From CAYWTX01 sp964461295 (lineage in GTDB: Bacteria > Planctomycetota > Phycisphaerae > SM23-33), in the NCBI GenBank assembly GCA_964461295.1, contig CAYWTX010000558.1, forward strand, positions 1 to 23,707: a stretch of 23,707 nt of DNA. The letters are read 5' to 3'. Below, piece after piece: positions 1 to 8,600 of this stretch; position 1 is the first letter of the stretch, and every line of letters starts with the position of its first letter. The notes under the pieces are model-generated. The model did not search any database. It had not been told where the DNA came from and worked only from the letters and a program-made list of their open reading frames with translations. A program made the position numbers and the translations under genes.

Positions 1-279
1 CGCCCCCCCCTCGATGTCGTCGGCACCCTCTGTCTCGGGCTCCGCGGCGTCTCCGGCTGGCCCACGCCCGAAGACGCCGCTAAGCACGAGACAGAGGGTG
101 CCGACGACATCGAGGTGGGCGAGGGGATTGAGCGTGACGCGGCCGGCATCGCGGGCGGTGGTGTCGCCGTAGGCCAGGGCGGTGCGGGCGTGGGCGTACT
201 CGTGGAGGATGAGGCTGAACAGAAGAGGCACCAGCAGCACAAGCCGCTGAAGGAGCCATGTTTCGTCGAAGGCGGGCAT
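1..279 (-). CDS. Site-2 protease family (M50) membrane metalloprotease, N-terminal part, disrupted or running off the window
   Basis: The frame opens with ATG at 279 on the minus strand and stays open to base 1. Residues 13-25 form a hydrophobic segment leading into HEYAH (residues 26-30), the HExxH zinc site of M50 intramembrane proteases. It is followed by a GRVTLNPLAHLDVVGTL stretch (residues 47-61) that is characteristic of the short YwhC/Rip3-like branch. After about residue 70 the expected continuation (a GWAKPVP-like stretch) is absent. Instead the sequence enters the second arm of an inverted repeat and reads as acidic low-complexity residues. The gene is therefore either a truncated pseudogene or an assembly fold-back at the window edge. 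The family cleaves membrane-embedded substrates, but the substrate here is unknown. It is divergent from kdsD. The M50 identity of the first 70 residues is fairly sure; intactness is doubtful. Confidence 0.6.
   Translation of the reverse strand, partial: MPAFDETWLLQRLVLLVPLLFSLILHEYAHARTALAYGDTTARDAGRVTLNPLAHLDVVGTLCLVLSGVFGRGPAGDAAEPETEGADDIEGGA
9..115. repeat. Long imperfect inverted repeat inside the M50 gene
   Basis: A 29-base arm at 9-37 is exactly complementary to 87-115. The pairing resumes for 9 bases at 44-52 with 72-80, leaving a loop of roughly 20 bases. Both arms encode the same M50 core sequence (LDVVGTLCL) when each is read outward-in on its own strand. It therefore looks like an inverted copy of gene sequence, not a regulatory hairpin. 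The arms differ at several positions (38-43, and the C-run at 3-10). Confidence 0.85.
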
Positions 280-292
280 GTTTCGCTTATAC

Positions 293-322
293 TTGACCGG
301 CTCGGCGCGAAACAAGGATAAT
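293..322 (+). promoter_or_regulatory. Sigma-70-like promoter of the kdsD operon
   Basis: A TTGACC hexamer at 293-298 is separated by 18 bases from GATAAT at 317-322. Both are close to the sigma-70 consensus, and this AT-rich patch stands out in GC-rich surroundings. Transcription would start near 329 and give a 5' leader of about 140 bases before the ATG at 472. The divergent M50 start at 279 lies only 14 bases from the -35 hexamer. Confidence 0.55.
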
Positions 323-471
323 GCTTTGCTGCGCGAGAGGAGGGACGCAAGCAGGCTGGTGCGGCGGGAACAGCGCCGCGAAGCAAGCTCGAGCGGACGC
401 AAAGCCGCGATGCAAGGGTCGCGCGGGAAGACCGCGTCGCGATGCGTGGACCAGAGGGAAGAACGGACCTG

Positions 472-1479
472 ATGAATACACCTGCGCCCCAGGTTGATCT
501 GGATACCGCCCGCAGAGCCCTCGCGGCGGAGGGACGCGCGATCACCGCGCTGTCTCAACAGATCGGCAGCGCGTTCGCGGCCGCGGCGTCGCTGGTGTAC
601 CAGTGCCCGGGCAAGGTGGTGCTGACGGGGATCGGCAAGGCGGGGATCATCGCGCGGAAGATTTCGGCGACGCTGGCCAGCACCGGCACGCAGAGCATTT
701 TCCTGCACCCGGTGGAGGCGTTGCACGGCGACTTGGGCAGGCTTCAGCGAGGCGACGTGATCGTCGCGTTGAGCCACAGCGGGCAGACCGACGAGATCGT
801 GCGCCTGCTGGACCACCTCAAGGCGCGCGGGTGCAAGCTGGTGGCAATCACGGGCGGCGGCGATTCGCCGCTGGGGCGACACGCGGACGTGACGGTGACC
901 TACGGCGACGTGCAGGAGGCCTGTCCGCTGGGGCTGGCGCCCACGGTGTCGACATCGTGCATGCTGGCGCTGGGCGACGCCCTGGCCGTGGCGGTCATGG
1001 AGATGCGGCGATTCAGCCCCGACGAGTTCGCGGCGTTCCATCCCGCCGGGGCGCTGGGGCGCAAGCTGCTGAAGGTGGAGGAGGCGATGAGCTTCCGTCG
1101 CGGCGAGCAACTCGCGCTGGTGCGTGACGACCAGACGCTGGGCGCGGCGCTTCAGGAGGCCGAGACCGTGCCGCGCCGCACCGGCGCGGTGCTGCTGGTG
1201 GACGCGGGGGGACGGCTCAGCGGCATCCTCACCGACGCCGACGTGCGCAGGCTGCTGCTGAAGCACAAGGGCGACGTGCTGAACCGCCCGGCCGCCGAAC
1301 TGATGGTCCGCAACCCCAAGCGCATCCGGCTGGGGCAGCTCGCCAGCGACGCGCTGGCGATCCTGAACCGCTACCGGATCGACGAACTGCCCGTGGTGGA
1401 CGAGGACGACCGGCCGGTGGGCGTGATCGACGTCCAGGATCTGGTGGGGATGCGAACGGTGGCCAATGGACGAGATTGA
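472..1479 (+). CDS. kdsD: D-arabinose-5-phosphate isomerase, KpsF/GutQ family (SIS plus two CBS domains)
   Basis: The enzyme interconverts ribulose-5-phosphate and arabinose-5-phosphate in the cytoplasm, the first dedicated step to Kdo, the inner-core sugar of lipopolysaccharide. The 335-residue product matches the family's usual length. The SIS domain shows GIGKAG (residues 53-58), LHGDLG (84-89) and SHSG (101-104). HPAGALG begins at His190, the position of the family's active-site histidine. Two CBS domains follow from about 205 to the end. An in-frame ATG at 442 exists, but ATG 472 is preferred because GAGGGAAG lies about 11 bases upstream and the protein then starts at the family's normal place. 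The 3' end overlaps kdsC by 14 bases, indicating co-transcription with the next Kdo gene. This context favours kdsD over gutQ or a capsule-specific kpsF. Confidence 0.93.
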   Translation: MNTPAPQVDLDTARRALAAEGRAITALSQQIGSAFAAAASLVYQCPGKVVLTGIGKAGIIARKISATLASTGTQSIFLHPVEALHGDLGRLQRGDVIVALSHSGQTDEIVRLLDHLKARGCKLVAITGGGDSPLGRHADVTVTYGDVQEACPLGLAPTVSTSCMLALGDALAVAVMEMRRFSPDEFAAFHPAGALGRKLLKVEEAMSFRRGEQLALVRDDQTLGAALQEAETVPRRTGAVLLVDAGGRLSGILTDADVRRLLLKHKGDVLNRPAAELMVRNPKRIRLGQLASDALAILNRYRIDELPVVDEDDRPVGVIDVQDLVGMRTVANGRD

Positions 1480-2032
1480 CTTCGCCCGCATCGAGCTGCT
1501 GGTGCTGGACGTGGACGGTGTGCTGACGGACGGGCGGCAGTCGCTGTCGCTGTCGGGCGGCAAGCTGTCGCGCGGGGTGAGCATCCATATGCGCGACGAG
1601 ACGGGCGTGCGGTATTGGCTGCGGGCCGGGCGCAAGCTGGGCGTGATCAGCGGCCAGCCGCACGCGTGGGTGGTCGAGTGGGCGCGCGAGCTGGGGATAT
1701 CGGCCGTGCGAACGGGGGCGAGGGTCAAGCTACCGGCGCTGGAGGAGATGTTGGCGGAACTGGCCGTACCTGCCGGCCGGACGGCCGTGATGGGCGATGA
1801 CCTGGTGGACCTGCCGTTGGTTCGCGCATGCGGGTTCGGCGTGGCGGTGGCGGACGCGGCGGGCGAGGTGCGCGAGGCGGCGGCATACGTGACGAAGCAG
1901 CCGGGCGGGCACGGGGCGGTGCGGGAGGTGGTGGAGTTGATCCTCCGGCGTGGCGGCGACTGGGATCGGATCATGGAGAGGTACCGCGGCGGGCCGGCGG
2001 GGGCGGACAAGAGGCGGGGGACAGCGTCATGA
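1466..2032 (+). CDS. kdsC: 3-deoxy-D-manno-octulosonate 8-phosphate phosphatase (HAD superfamily)
   Basis: The enzyme hydrolyses Kdo 8-phosphate to free Kdo, a later step of the pathway that begins with kdsD. The 188-residue protein is a cap-less HAD phosphatase of the KdsC/YrbI type. Motif I is DVDGVLTDG with the nucleophile Asp15 and acid/base Asp17. Motif II is the SGQ stretch near residue 60. Lys88 (RVKLP) is the motif III lysine. Motif IV is GDDLVDLP with Asp111 and Asp112. KdsC works as a tetramer in known cases. The start ATG lies inside the last codons of kdsD, and the stop overlaps the next start as ATGA, so three genes are translationally chained. The last 25 residues are basic and glycine-rich and extend slightly beyond the core fold. 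Confidence 0.93.
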   Translation: MDEIDFARIELLVLDVDGVLTDGRQSLSLSGGKLSRGVSIHMRDETGVRYWLRAGRKLGVISGQPHAWVVEWARELGISAVRTGARVKLPALEEMLAELAVPAGRTAVMGDDLVDLPLVRACGFGVAVADAAGEVREAAAYVTKQPGGHGAVREVVELILRRGGDWDRIMERYRGGPAGADKRRGTAS

Positions 2033-5000
2033 TGCGGCGCATCGGGTTGCTGGTGACGACGATGGGCGTGCTGGCCGGGGTGTTCTACGCCTACTACGTC
2101 GCCACGGGCGGCTGGGAGATGCCGGGGCGCAAGCGTTCGGCGAACCTGCCGGCGATGCAGTTCAAGCCGTTGACGACGAGGGGGACGTTTGACTTCGCCG
2201 ACGCCAACGAGTTGTACGTCGAGGACCGCGACGCGCAGGGCAGGCTGAAGGCGGTGTACCGCGCCAAGCAGTGGAGCCGCCGGGCCCAAGGGACGTACGC
2301 GCTGAGCGAGCCGCACGTGACGCTGTACCAGTCGGGCGGGCAGCAGACGGAGTTGCGGGCGGAGAAGGGCGAGATCTTCGCCGAGCAGTTGGCGCATGGG
2401 ATGGACGTGCGGCGGGCGCACCTGGAGGGCAAGGTGCGGGTGTTTTTCGACCCCAACGGCAGCGAGGGGCACCGAGCGCAGAAGCTGGATGAGTCGCGCC
2501 AGGACATCGTGCGGATCGCCATGGACTACGTGGACGTGGACCGCGAGCGGCTGACGATCCACACCGAGAGCCCGGTGTCGGTGCAGTCGCCGTGGGCGGA
2601 CATCCACGGCACGGGGATGACGATCAGTTGGAACGAGACGCCGCGCGAGCTGCGGCTGCTGCGGATCGAGCGAGGCCGGCGGATGGTGGTGTACGCGCTG
2701 CCGGAGGGCGCGGACATCCTGGCGACGCCGGGCGCACCGGCGGGCGGGGCGCCCGCCAAGCCGAACATCGCCGACGGGGCCGGGGCGGCGAGTGGGCCGG
2801 CGGCCACGACCGCGGCGGCGACGGCGGGGACGGGGACGGGGAAGAACGGCCAGATCGTCGAGATGGGGCTTTCGCGCTTGGGCGAGCCGAAGGCGACGCG
2901 CCCCACGGCGACGATGCCCAAGGGCGTGAAGCACGGCCAGCCGGTGGAGATCGTGCCGCCGCGGAACCAGTTTCGGGCGGACTTCCAGGGCGACGTGAAG
3001 GTAACGCGGGGCGTGCAGCGGATGCACGGCGCCGACGCGCTGACGTTGCGGTTCGAATGGAGCGGAGATCGCGGCGACCGCCTGTCGCCGCTGCGCGGGC
3101 CGACCACCCGGCCAGCCGGCGCAGCGGCCCCGGCCACACGGGCCGGCTTGCCGCCCGCGGCCGCGCCGGCAAGCCGCCCGGCCACTCGCCCGGGCGGCGA
3201 GCCGATGGAGATCGTGTGGAGCGGGCCGCTGGTCTTGCAGCCGACGGGCTACGTGGACGATCCGCGGACGGAGCGCTACGAGGTGCAGGCCCGCGGCAAG
3301 CGGGTGGTCCTCAGCGACCAGCAGGCGACGGCGATGTGCGGGGAGATGGTCTTCCGCAGCCCCGAGCGGACGGGGCGCCTGACCGGGTCCGGCGAGCGCC
3401 CGGCGCGGCTGCTGCTGTCGGAGGGCGCCGAGGTGACGGCGCCGACGATCCGGTTCGACCCGGCCGGCGGACGGGCCAACCTGGACGGCGCCGGGTCGAT
3501 GGTGCGGCGGTTCCGCACGGAGTTGCCGCAGTCGCGGGCCCTGGAGCTTATCGAGCAGGACCCCAACGGCGCGATCGAGGGCGAGCGCATCACGTGGTCC
3601 GACCACGTCGACCTGGCGTACTCGCAGCAGCCGACGCGCGACGGCAAGTCGCGCCAGTTCATCGACGCCGCCGATTTCTTCGGCGGGGTGGACCTGCAGC
3701 GGCCGGACACGGGCGACCGCATGAAGTGCGACCAGTTGGCGGTGAAGATGGCCCGCGGGTCGCGGGGCAGCGCCTACCCGGCCGTGGCGGCAGCCAGCGG
3801 GCACGTTGCGGCCCGGCAGGAAGGCAGCGACATCGCGGCGGACAGGATGACGGTGCACTTCCGCGAGGTCCCCGCGGCGGCGCAGATCGCGGGCGCCGGT
3901 GCGGCGGCGGCGGCGACGACGCGCCCGGCGCCGGCCGCGAAGCAGGACGCGACCGAGCCGTCGAGCGTGCTGGCGGAGGGGAACGTGCGATTGACGGACA
4001 AGCGAGACGCCAACGCCGACGCGCTGGAGGCGACATGCGACAAGCTGACGAGCGACCTGCTGGCCCGCAAGGCGGTGCTCACGGGCTCGCCGGCGATGAT
4101 CCGCCAAGGGCCCAACAAGCTGGTCGGCAAGGTCATCCACGTGGACGAGCGCTCGCAGGCGGCATCGGTGGACGGCAACGGCACGATGGCCTTCCTGAGC
4201 AGACGCGACATGGCGGGAAGGGACCTGGCGACGGCGCGGCCGATCGCGATCGAGTGGTCGCGGGCGATGGATTTTCAGGGCATGGCGAACAACGGCACGT
4301 TCACCGGCGACGTGCGGCTGACCAGCGGCACCGAGGAGATGGCGTGCGGCAAGATGCAGGTGATGTTCAGTGCGGTGGACGCGAACGCGCGGCCGGTGAA
4401 GGCCAAGCCGGCGACGGCGCCGGCGGAGGCCGATAGCGTGCTGGCGTCGGGGCCCGCGGTCGGGGCGGGGGCGACGGCGCCGGCCGCGCCAAGGGCGCCG
4501 CGCAAGGCGCGAAGAGGCATGGGCGTGCAGATGGAGCGGCTTAGCGCCAGGCAGATCGCCATGGTCGTCGCCGATGACCAGGTGCTGCTGAGATCAGGGC
4601 GGTTGGACGAGCAAGGGCGGATCCTTCGCCGCATGCAGGCGACCGGCGACAAGATGACCTACGACGCCGCGCGGAACATTGTCACCATGCCGGGCAAGGG
4701 GACGTTCCTGTCGGAGGACTACCAGGCGCCCAAGCGGCGCACCGCGTCGGCCGATCCCAACAACGTGGTCGGGGCCATGGATCGCCCAAGCCAGACGGCG
4801 TTCCAGTGGCACAAGACGATGCAGATCTGGCAGAACGAGCGCCAAGTGATCATGGACGGCAACGTGGTGATGGTGAACCGTAGCGGCACGGAGGTCGCCC
4901 TGGCCGACGAACTGCCTGTCCCGCGCGAGACGTGGGGCACGCTGAAGGACGGGCGCAAGAGCATCCTTCGCTGCGACAGCATGCTGGCGCAGTTCGGCCC

Positions 5001-5388
5001 GCCGGAGGACAAGCCTTCGACGCGCCCGGCGGAGCCGGAATCGGTGCTGGTGCGTCCGGTCGCGACACGGCCGGCGAAGCGCCCGAGCGGGGACATTCTC
5101 AGCGAAGGCCCGGCCCTGGGCCCGCTGGACGTCTTCAGCGCCGCCGGCGACGTGAACTTGAAAGACGGGCCGCGGCAGGTGCTTGGGCAGCGGATCATGT
5201 ACAGTCGGGAGAAGGACCTGGCGATCGTGTACGGCTTCAAGGAGGGACAGGAGCCGGCCAACGCGGTGTTCGTGTACGAGGATCCCAACAGCGGGCGGTC
5301 GCAGACGTGGTCGAGCCCGAAGATCATCTGGCAGCGGCAGGACAACCGGATCGTGACGGAGGAGATCAAGGGATCCGGCGGGCGGTGA
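2029..5388 (+). CDS. Giant LptC/OstA-like lipopolysaccharide transport protein (LptC-type anchor plus several LptA/OstA-like segments)
   Basis: The start is ATG 2029 (or ATG 2032), overlapping the kdsC stop as ATGA; in-frame ATGs further upstream lie inside kdsC. The 1119-residue product has one N-terminal membrane segment (about residues 5-23) followed by a long beta-rich periplasmic part. Residues from about 54 (GTFDFADANELYVED) resemble the LptC jelly-roll entry. OstA/LptA-like strands recur near 303-345, 415-490, 538-610 and 645-720, and again at the C-terminus from about 1040 (AAGDVNLKDG). The segments are joined by Ala/Pro/Thr/Arg linkers with repeated TRPA (about 233-275, 353-393, 621-641). 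Known LptC and LptA are each roughly 200 residues and bridge LPS from the inner-membrane ABC transporter to LptD. The inference is a fused, extended bridge protein. No lptB follows. Family assignment rests on pattern and operon context with kdsD-kdsC. Confidence 0.8.
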   Translation: MMRRIGLLVTTMGVLAGVFYAYYVATGGWEMPGRKRSANLPAMQFKPLTTRGTFDFADANELYVEDRDAQGRLKAVYRAKQWSRRAQGTYALSEPHVTLYQSGGQQTELRAEKGEIFAEQLAHGMDVRRAHLEGKVRVFFDPNGSEGHRAQKLDESRQDIVRIAMDYVDVDRERLTIHTESPVSVQSPWADIHGTGMTISWNETPRELRLLRIERGRRMVVYALPEGADILATPGAPAGGAPAKPNIADGAGAASGPAATTAAATAGTGTGKNGQIVEMGLSRLGEPKATRPTATMPKGVKHGQPVEIVPPRNQFRADFQGDVKVTRGVQRMHGADALTLRFEWSGDRGDRLSPLRGPTTRPAGAAAPATRAGLPPAAAPASRPATRPGGEPMEIVWSGPLVLQPTGYVDDPRTERYEVQARGKRVVLSDQQATAMCGEMVFRSPERTGRLTGSGERPARLLLSEGAEVTAPTIRFDPAGGRANLDGAGSMVRRFRTELPQSRALELIEQDPNGAIEGERITWSDHVDLAYSQQPTRDGKSRQFIDAADFFGGVDLQRPDTGDRMKCDQLAVKMARGSRGSAYPAVAAASGHVAARQEGSDIAADRMTVHFREVPAAAQIAGAGAAAAATTRPAPAAKQDATEPSSVLAEGNVRLTDKRDANADALEATCDKLTSDLLARKAVLTGSPAMIRQGPNKLVGKVIHVDERSQAASVDGNGTMAFLSRRDMAGRDLATARPIAIEWSRAMDFQGMANNGTFTGDVRLTSGTEEMACGKMQVMFSAVDANARPVKAKPATAPAEADSVLASGPAVGAGATAPAAPRAPRKARRGMGVQMERLSARQIAMVVADDQVLLRSGRLDEQGRILRRMQATGDKMTYDAARNIVTMPGKGTFLSEDYQAPKRRTASADPNNVVGAMDRPSQTAFQWHKTMQIWQNERQVIMDGNVVMVNRSGTEVALADELPVPRETWGTLKDGRKSILRCDSMLAQFGPPEDKPSTRPAEPESVLVRPVATRPAKRPSGDILSEGPALGPLDVFSAAGDVNLKDGPRQVLGQRIMYSREKDLAIVYGFKEGQEPANAVFVYEDPNSGRSQTWSSPKIIWQRQDNRIVTEEIKGSGGR

Positions 5389-5580
5389 CGGGACGGGGAC
5401 GCGGCAACGGGAGACGGGCCGCCAGAAGGCAAGTCGGCAGCCGATGGCGCAGCGCAGGGCGGGTTGTGCGGAAGACCTGCATGCTTTGTGCATTCTCTGC
5501 AAGTTAACAGAGGGGCGTTTAACTGATTCGGCATCGGCTAAACGAACGCAGGAACGCCAGGGGCTTGGGGTGGGGGTGGG

Positions 5581-5625
5581 GGCGAGCGGGCGGCCAGGTC
5601 GCGGCCGCCCAGGCGAGCGGGCGGC
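5581..5625. repeat. GC-rich hairpin flanked by a 14-base direct repeat in the convergent spacer
   Basis: GGGCGGCC at 5588-5595 pairs perfectly with GGCCGCCC at 5603-5610 across a 7-base loop. GGCGAGCGGGCGGC occurs twice, at 5581-5594 and 5612-5625. The site lies between the convergent lptC-like and calpain genes, so it may help end transcription, but no T-tract follows on either strand. The rest of the 282-base spacer (5389-5670) contains only an AT-rich 6-base inverted repeat (AGTTAA 5502-5507 with TTAACT 5519-5524); no gene was seen. Confidence 0.5.
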
Positions 5626-5670
5626 GACGCTGCTGCGCCACCGCCCGCCTTGCCCGCCCGCGGTCGCGGA

Positions 5671-8600
5671 CTATGCTTGTGCGGCCACCACGGCCGAGAA
5701 GCACTGCTGGAACGCGCCGGCCGTGATGCGGAGCAGGCCGTCGTTGTAGTTGGAGTCGTAGCTTCGCCCGTCGGAGCCCCACGGGTTGTACACGGTGACG
5801 TACGTCTGGCCGTCGACGGTATCGAGGGACTTCACTTGGTAGGCGTGGCCGCCGACGATCGGCGACGCGGGGCTGGAGTAGCTGCCGGCCGTGATGGCGT
5901 GCCCGGCGTTCAACTCGCCCTGGAGGAAGGAGGTGAGGTCGGTGACGGCTCCGCTGGTGGAGCGGGTGATGGAGGACACGTTGGTGAGTTCGCCGTTGAC
6001 GGTGCTCATCCACCCGCCGCTGATCGAATCGTAGGTATTCTGGCCGTAGCGGAAGTGGGCGTACCCTTTTTCCATGAGGGCAACCCAGATTTCGCCGTCG
6101 GGGGTGAGCTTGGCATAGGCCAGGCTGCTGCCGCTGTAGGTGGGCAGGTCGGCGTCCAGGCGCAGGTAGACTTCCTGGCCGCCGCGATAGAAGCGGATGG
6201 CGTAGGTGCCGTCGCCCAGCGAGGTGATCATCTGGCGGACGAGGCCGGGATCGCTGTCGGCCAGGCCGGCCAGCGACGCCAGGTAGTAGCAGTCGCCCAC
6301 GGAGCCCTGGCGGATGTCGTCGTAGGTGGGCCCGTCGCTGAACACCGGGTTGGCGGCGAAGTTGTACGACGCGGGGCCATAGCCGTTGGCCGTGGGATCG
6401 GTGAAGTTCTGGCCGTTGATTTCGCGGGAGACGGTCTGGCCGGCGTAGGGCTGGTAGAACGAGGCGATGCGGTGGACGGCCTTGGAGGCGGTTTCGGCGG
6501 AGGAGACGTCGGAGAGCGTATCGGTGCTGTCGGCCCAGAAGCTGTCGGCGCCGTCTTCGCCGCGGACGACGTCGATGCCGCCTCCGACGGCGATGATGAG
6601 GTCGTCTCCGGCGCCGCCGTAGACGCTGCCGTCGCCCTGGGCGTTTTCATAGATCGTGTCGTTGCCGGCGCCGCCATTGATGAAGGTGTCCATGGTCAGC
6701 GACCAGGCGGTGCGGATGGTGTCGGCCCCGTCAAAGCCGCACACGGCCACGCTGCCGAACGTGCCGGCGTAGTCCTGCGTGCCGGCGGCGCTGACGACGC
6801 GCACGGCCGAACCGGTCCAGGAAAGCGTGATGGTGTCGTTGCCGGTGGTTCCGGTGACGCGGAGTTGCTGGACGCCGTCGGTGGTGACGACGACGCCGGC
6901 GACGGCGGCGCCGGGGGCGGGATCGGCGGGCGCCGGGGGCACGACGGGCGGCGGCGGCGTGGCCGAGGTGACGACCAGCCCGTAGGCGCCGATGCCCGTG
7001 CCGCCGCCGGTTCCGCTGTCCATGGCGGCGAAGTAATACGTGGCGCCGCTGACGACGCTGATCTCGACGTATGCCCCGGCCGTGAAGGGGCAGACGTGCT
7101 CGGAGATCTTGACGCCTGAGGCGTTGTAGGCGACGACTTTGGCGTCGACGGTGTTGGGCAGCACCCCGGCGAGTTCGAACTTCAGCGTGCCGGTGGCGGG
7201 CGCGACGACCCGGAAGAAGTCGACGTCGCCGGCGTAGTCGATCGCGCGGAGGGCGACGGAACTGGAGTTGGCCTGCACCTGCACGACGGCGGCCGCGGCG
7301 ATCGTGTTGCCCACGTCGTCAGCGGGCGCGGGCGCCGGGTCGGGCGCGGGCGCCGGCGGCTGGGCGGTGGCGGTGACCCGCAGGCCGTAGTAGCCCGTGC
7401 GCGTGCCGCCGCCGACGCCGCTGTCCATGGCGGCGAAGTAGTACGTGGTGCCGATGACGGCGCTGATTTCGACGTATGCGCCGGCCGTGAACGGGCAGGT
7501 GTGCTCGGCGAGCGCGACGCCGTCGGCATCGTAGGCAATGACCTTGGCGTCGACGGTGCCAGGGCGCAGGCCGGCGAACTCGAACTTCAGCTTGCCGGTA
7601 ACGGGCGCGACGACCTTGAAGACGTCCACGTCGTCGACGTAGTTGATGATCTTGGTGGCGGCGACGGAGGAATTGGCGCGGGCGCGGATGGTTGCGGCCG
7701 CGGCCATCGTGTCGCCCACGTCGTCGGTGGCGCGGGTGATGACCCTGGCGTTGAACTCGCCCGCGGTGCCGCTGGCGCCGGACACGCGGATGTAGTAGGT
7801 CTGGCCTGTGCGGGTGGCGAATCGCAGGGCGCTGTCGGTGGTGCCTGCGGCGGCGTTGTTGTTGCAGACGATGCGCCGCAGGTTGGAGTCGAGGACATCC
7901 ACGTAGGTGTTGAGCGAGCCGCCTGCGCTGCTTGCCTGGACGTAGGTCAGGCCGTTGGCGGTGGCAGTGTACCTGTAGGCGACGGCCTCATTGAGGACGA
8001 TGTCGCCGGCAAGGTCGAGTATGTCGGCCGCCCCGGGCGTGATGGTGACGGCGTCGATGAATTCCTGGGGCACGATCGACGAGAAGGCCATCTGGTAGGC
8101 GCCGGTGGTGCCGGCGGCGCCGGTGGCGACGACGTAGTACGTCTGGCCCTGCACCACGCTGAAGGCCGCGTTGCCGGCCGCCACGCCGCCACTGAACGTG
8201 GCCAGCACGTTCTGCTGGGCGTCCATCACGGCGACGGAGGCAGCCAGCGCGCTGCCGGCGCCGGTGGCGCGGATGGCGAGTCTGGCCAGGCCGGTATCGG
8301 CGGCGACGAACTTGCAGAAGTCGACGTCCGTGGCGTAGTTGACGATGCCGTTGACGGCGCCCGAACCGGTGCCCGACAGGCGAAGCGCCAGGGCCGCCGC
8401 GGCGGAGTTGGCGCGGTCGTCCACGGGGATGCTGGTCATGCGGAGGGTGAAGTCGCCGGCGGCGCCGTCGCTGCTGCGGGCCAGGAGGTAGTACGTCTCG
8501 CCGGCGGAGACGGTCCGGCTGATCAGGCTGTCCAGCGTGACGCGCGAGGCATTGTTGTTGACCGCGACGCGCTGTTGACGGCTGTTGAACAGTTCGAGGT

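Noticed and set aside
1828..2028. N-terminal extension of the LptC-like protein upstream of ATG 2029
   Set aside because: This part overlaps kdsC in another frame, encodes Gly/Arg-rich sequence, and would bury the membrane anchor.
5389..5670. lptB or another transport gene after the LptC-like gene
   Set aside because: The spacer has only hairpins and a palindrome; no ATP-binding motifs were seen on either strand.
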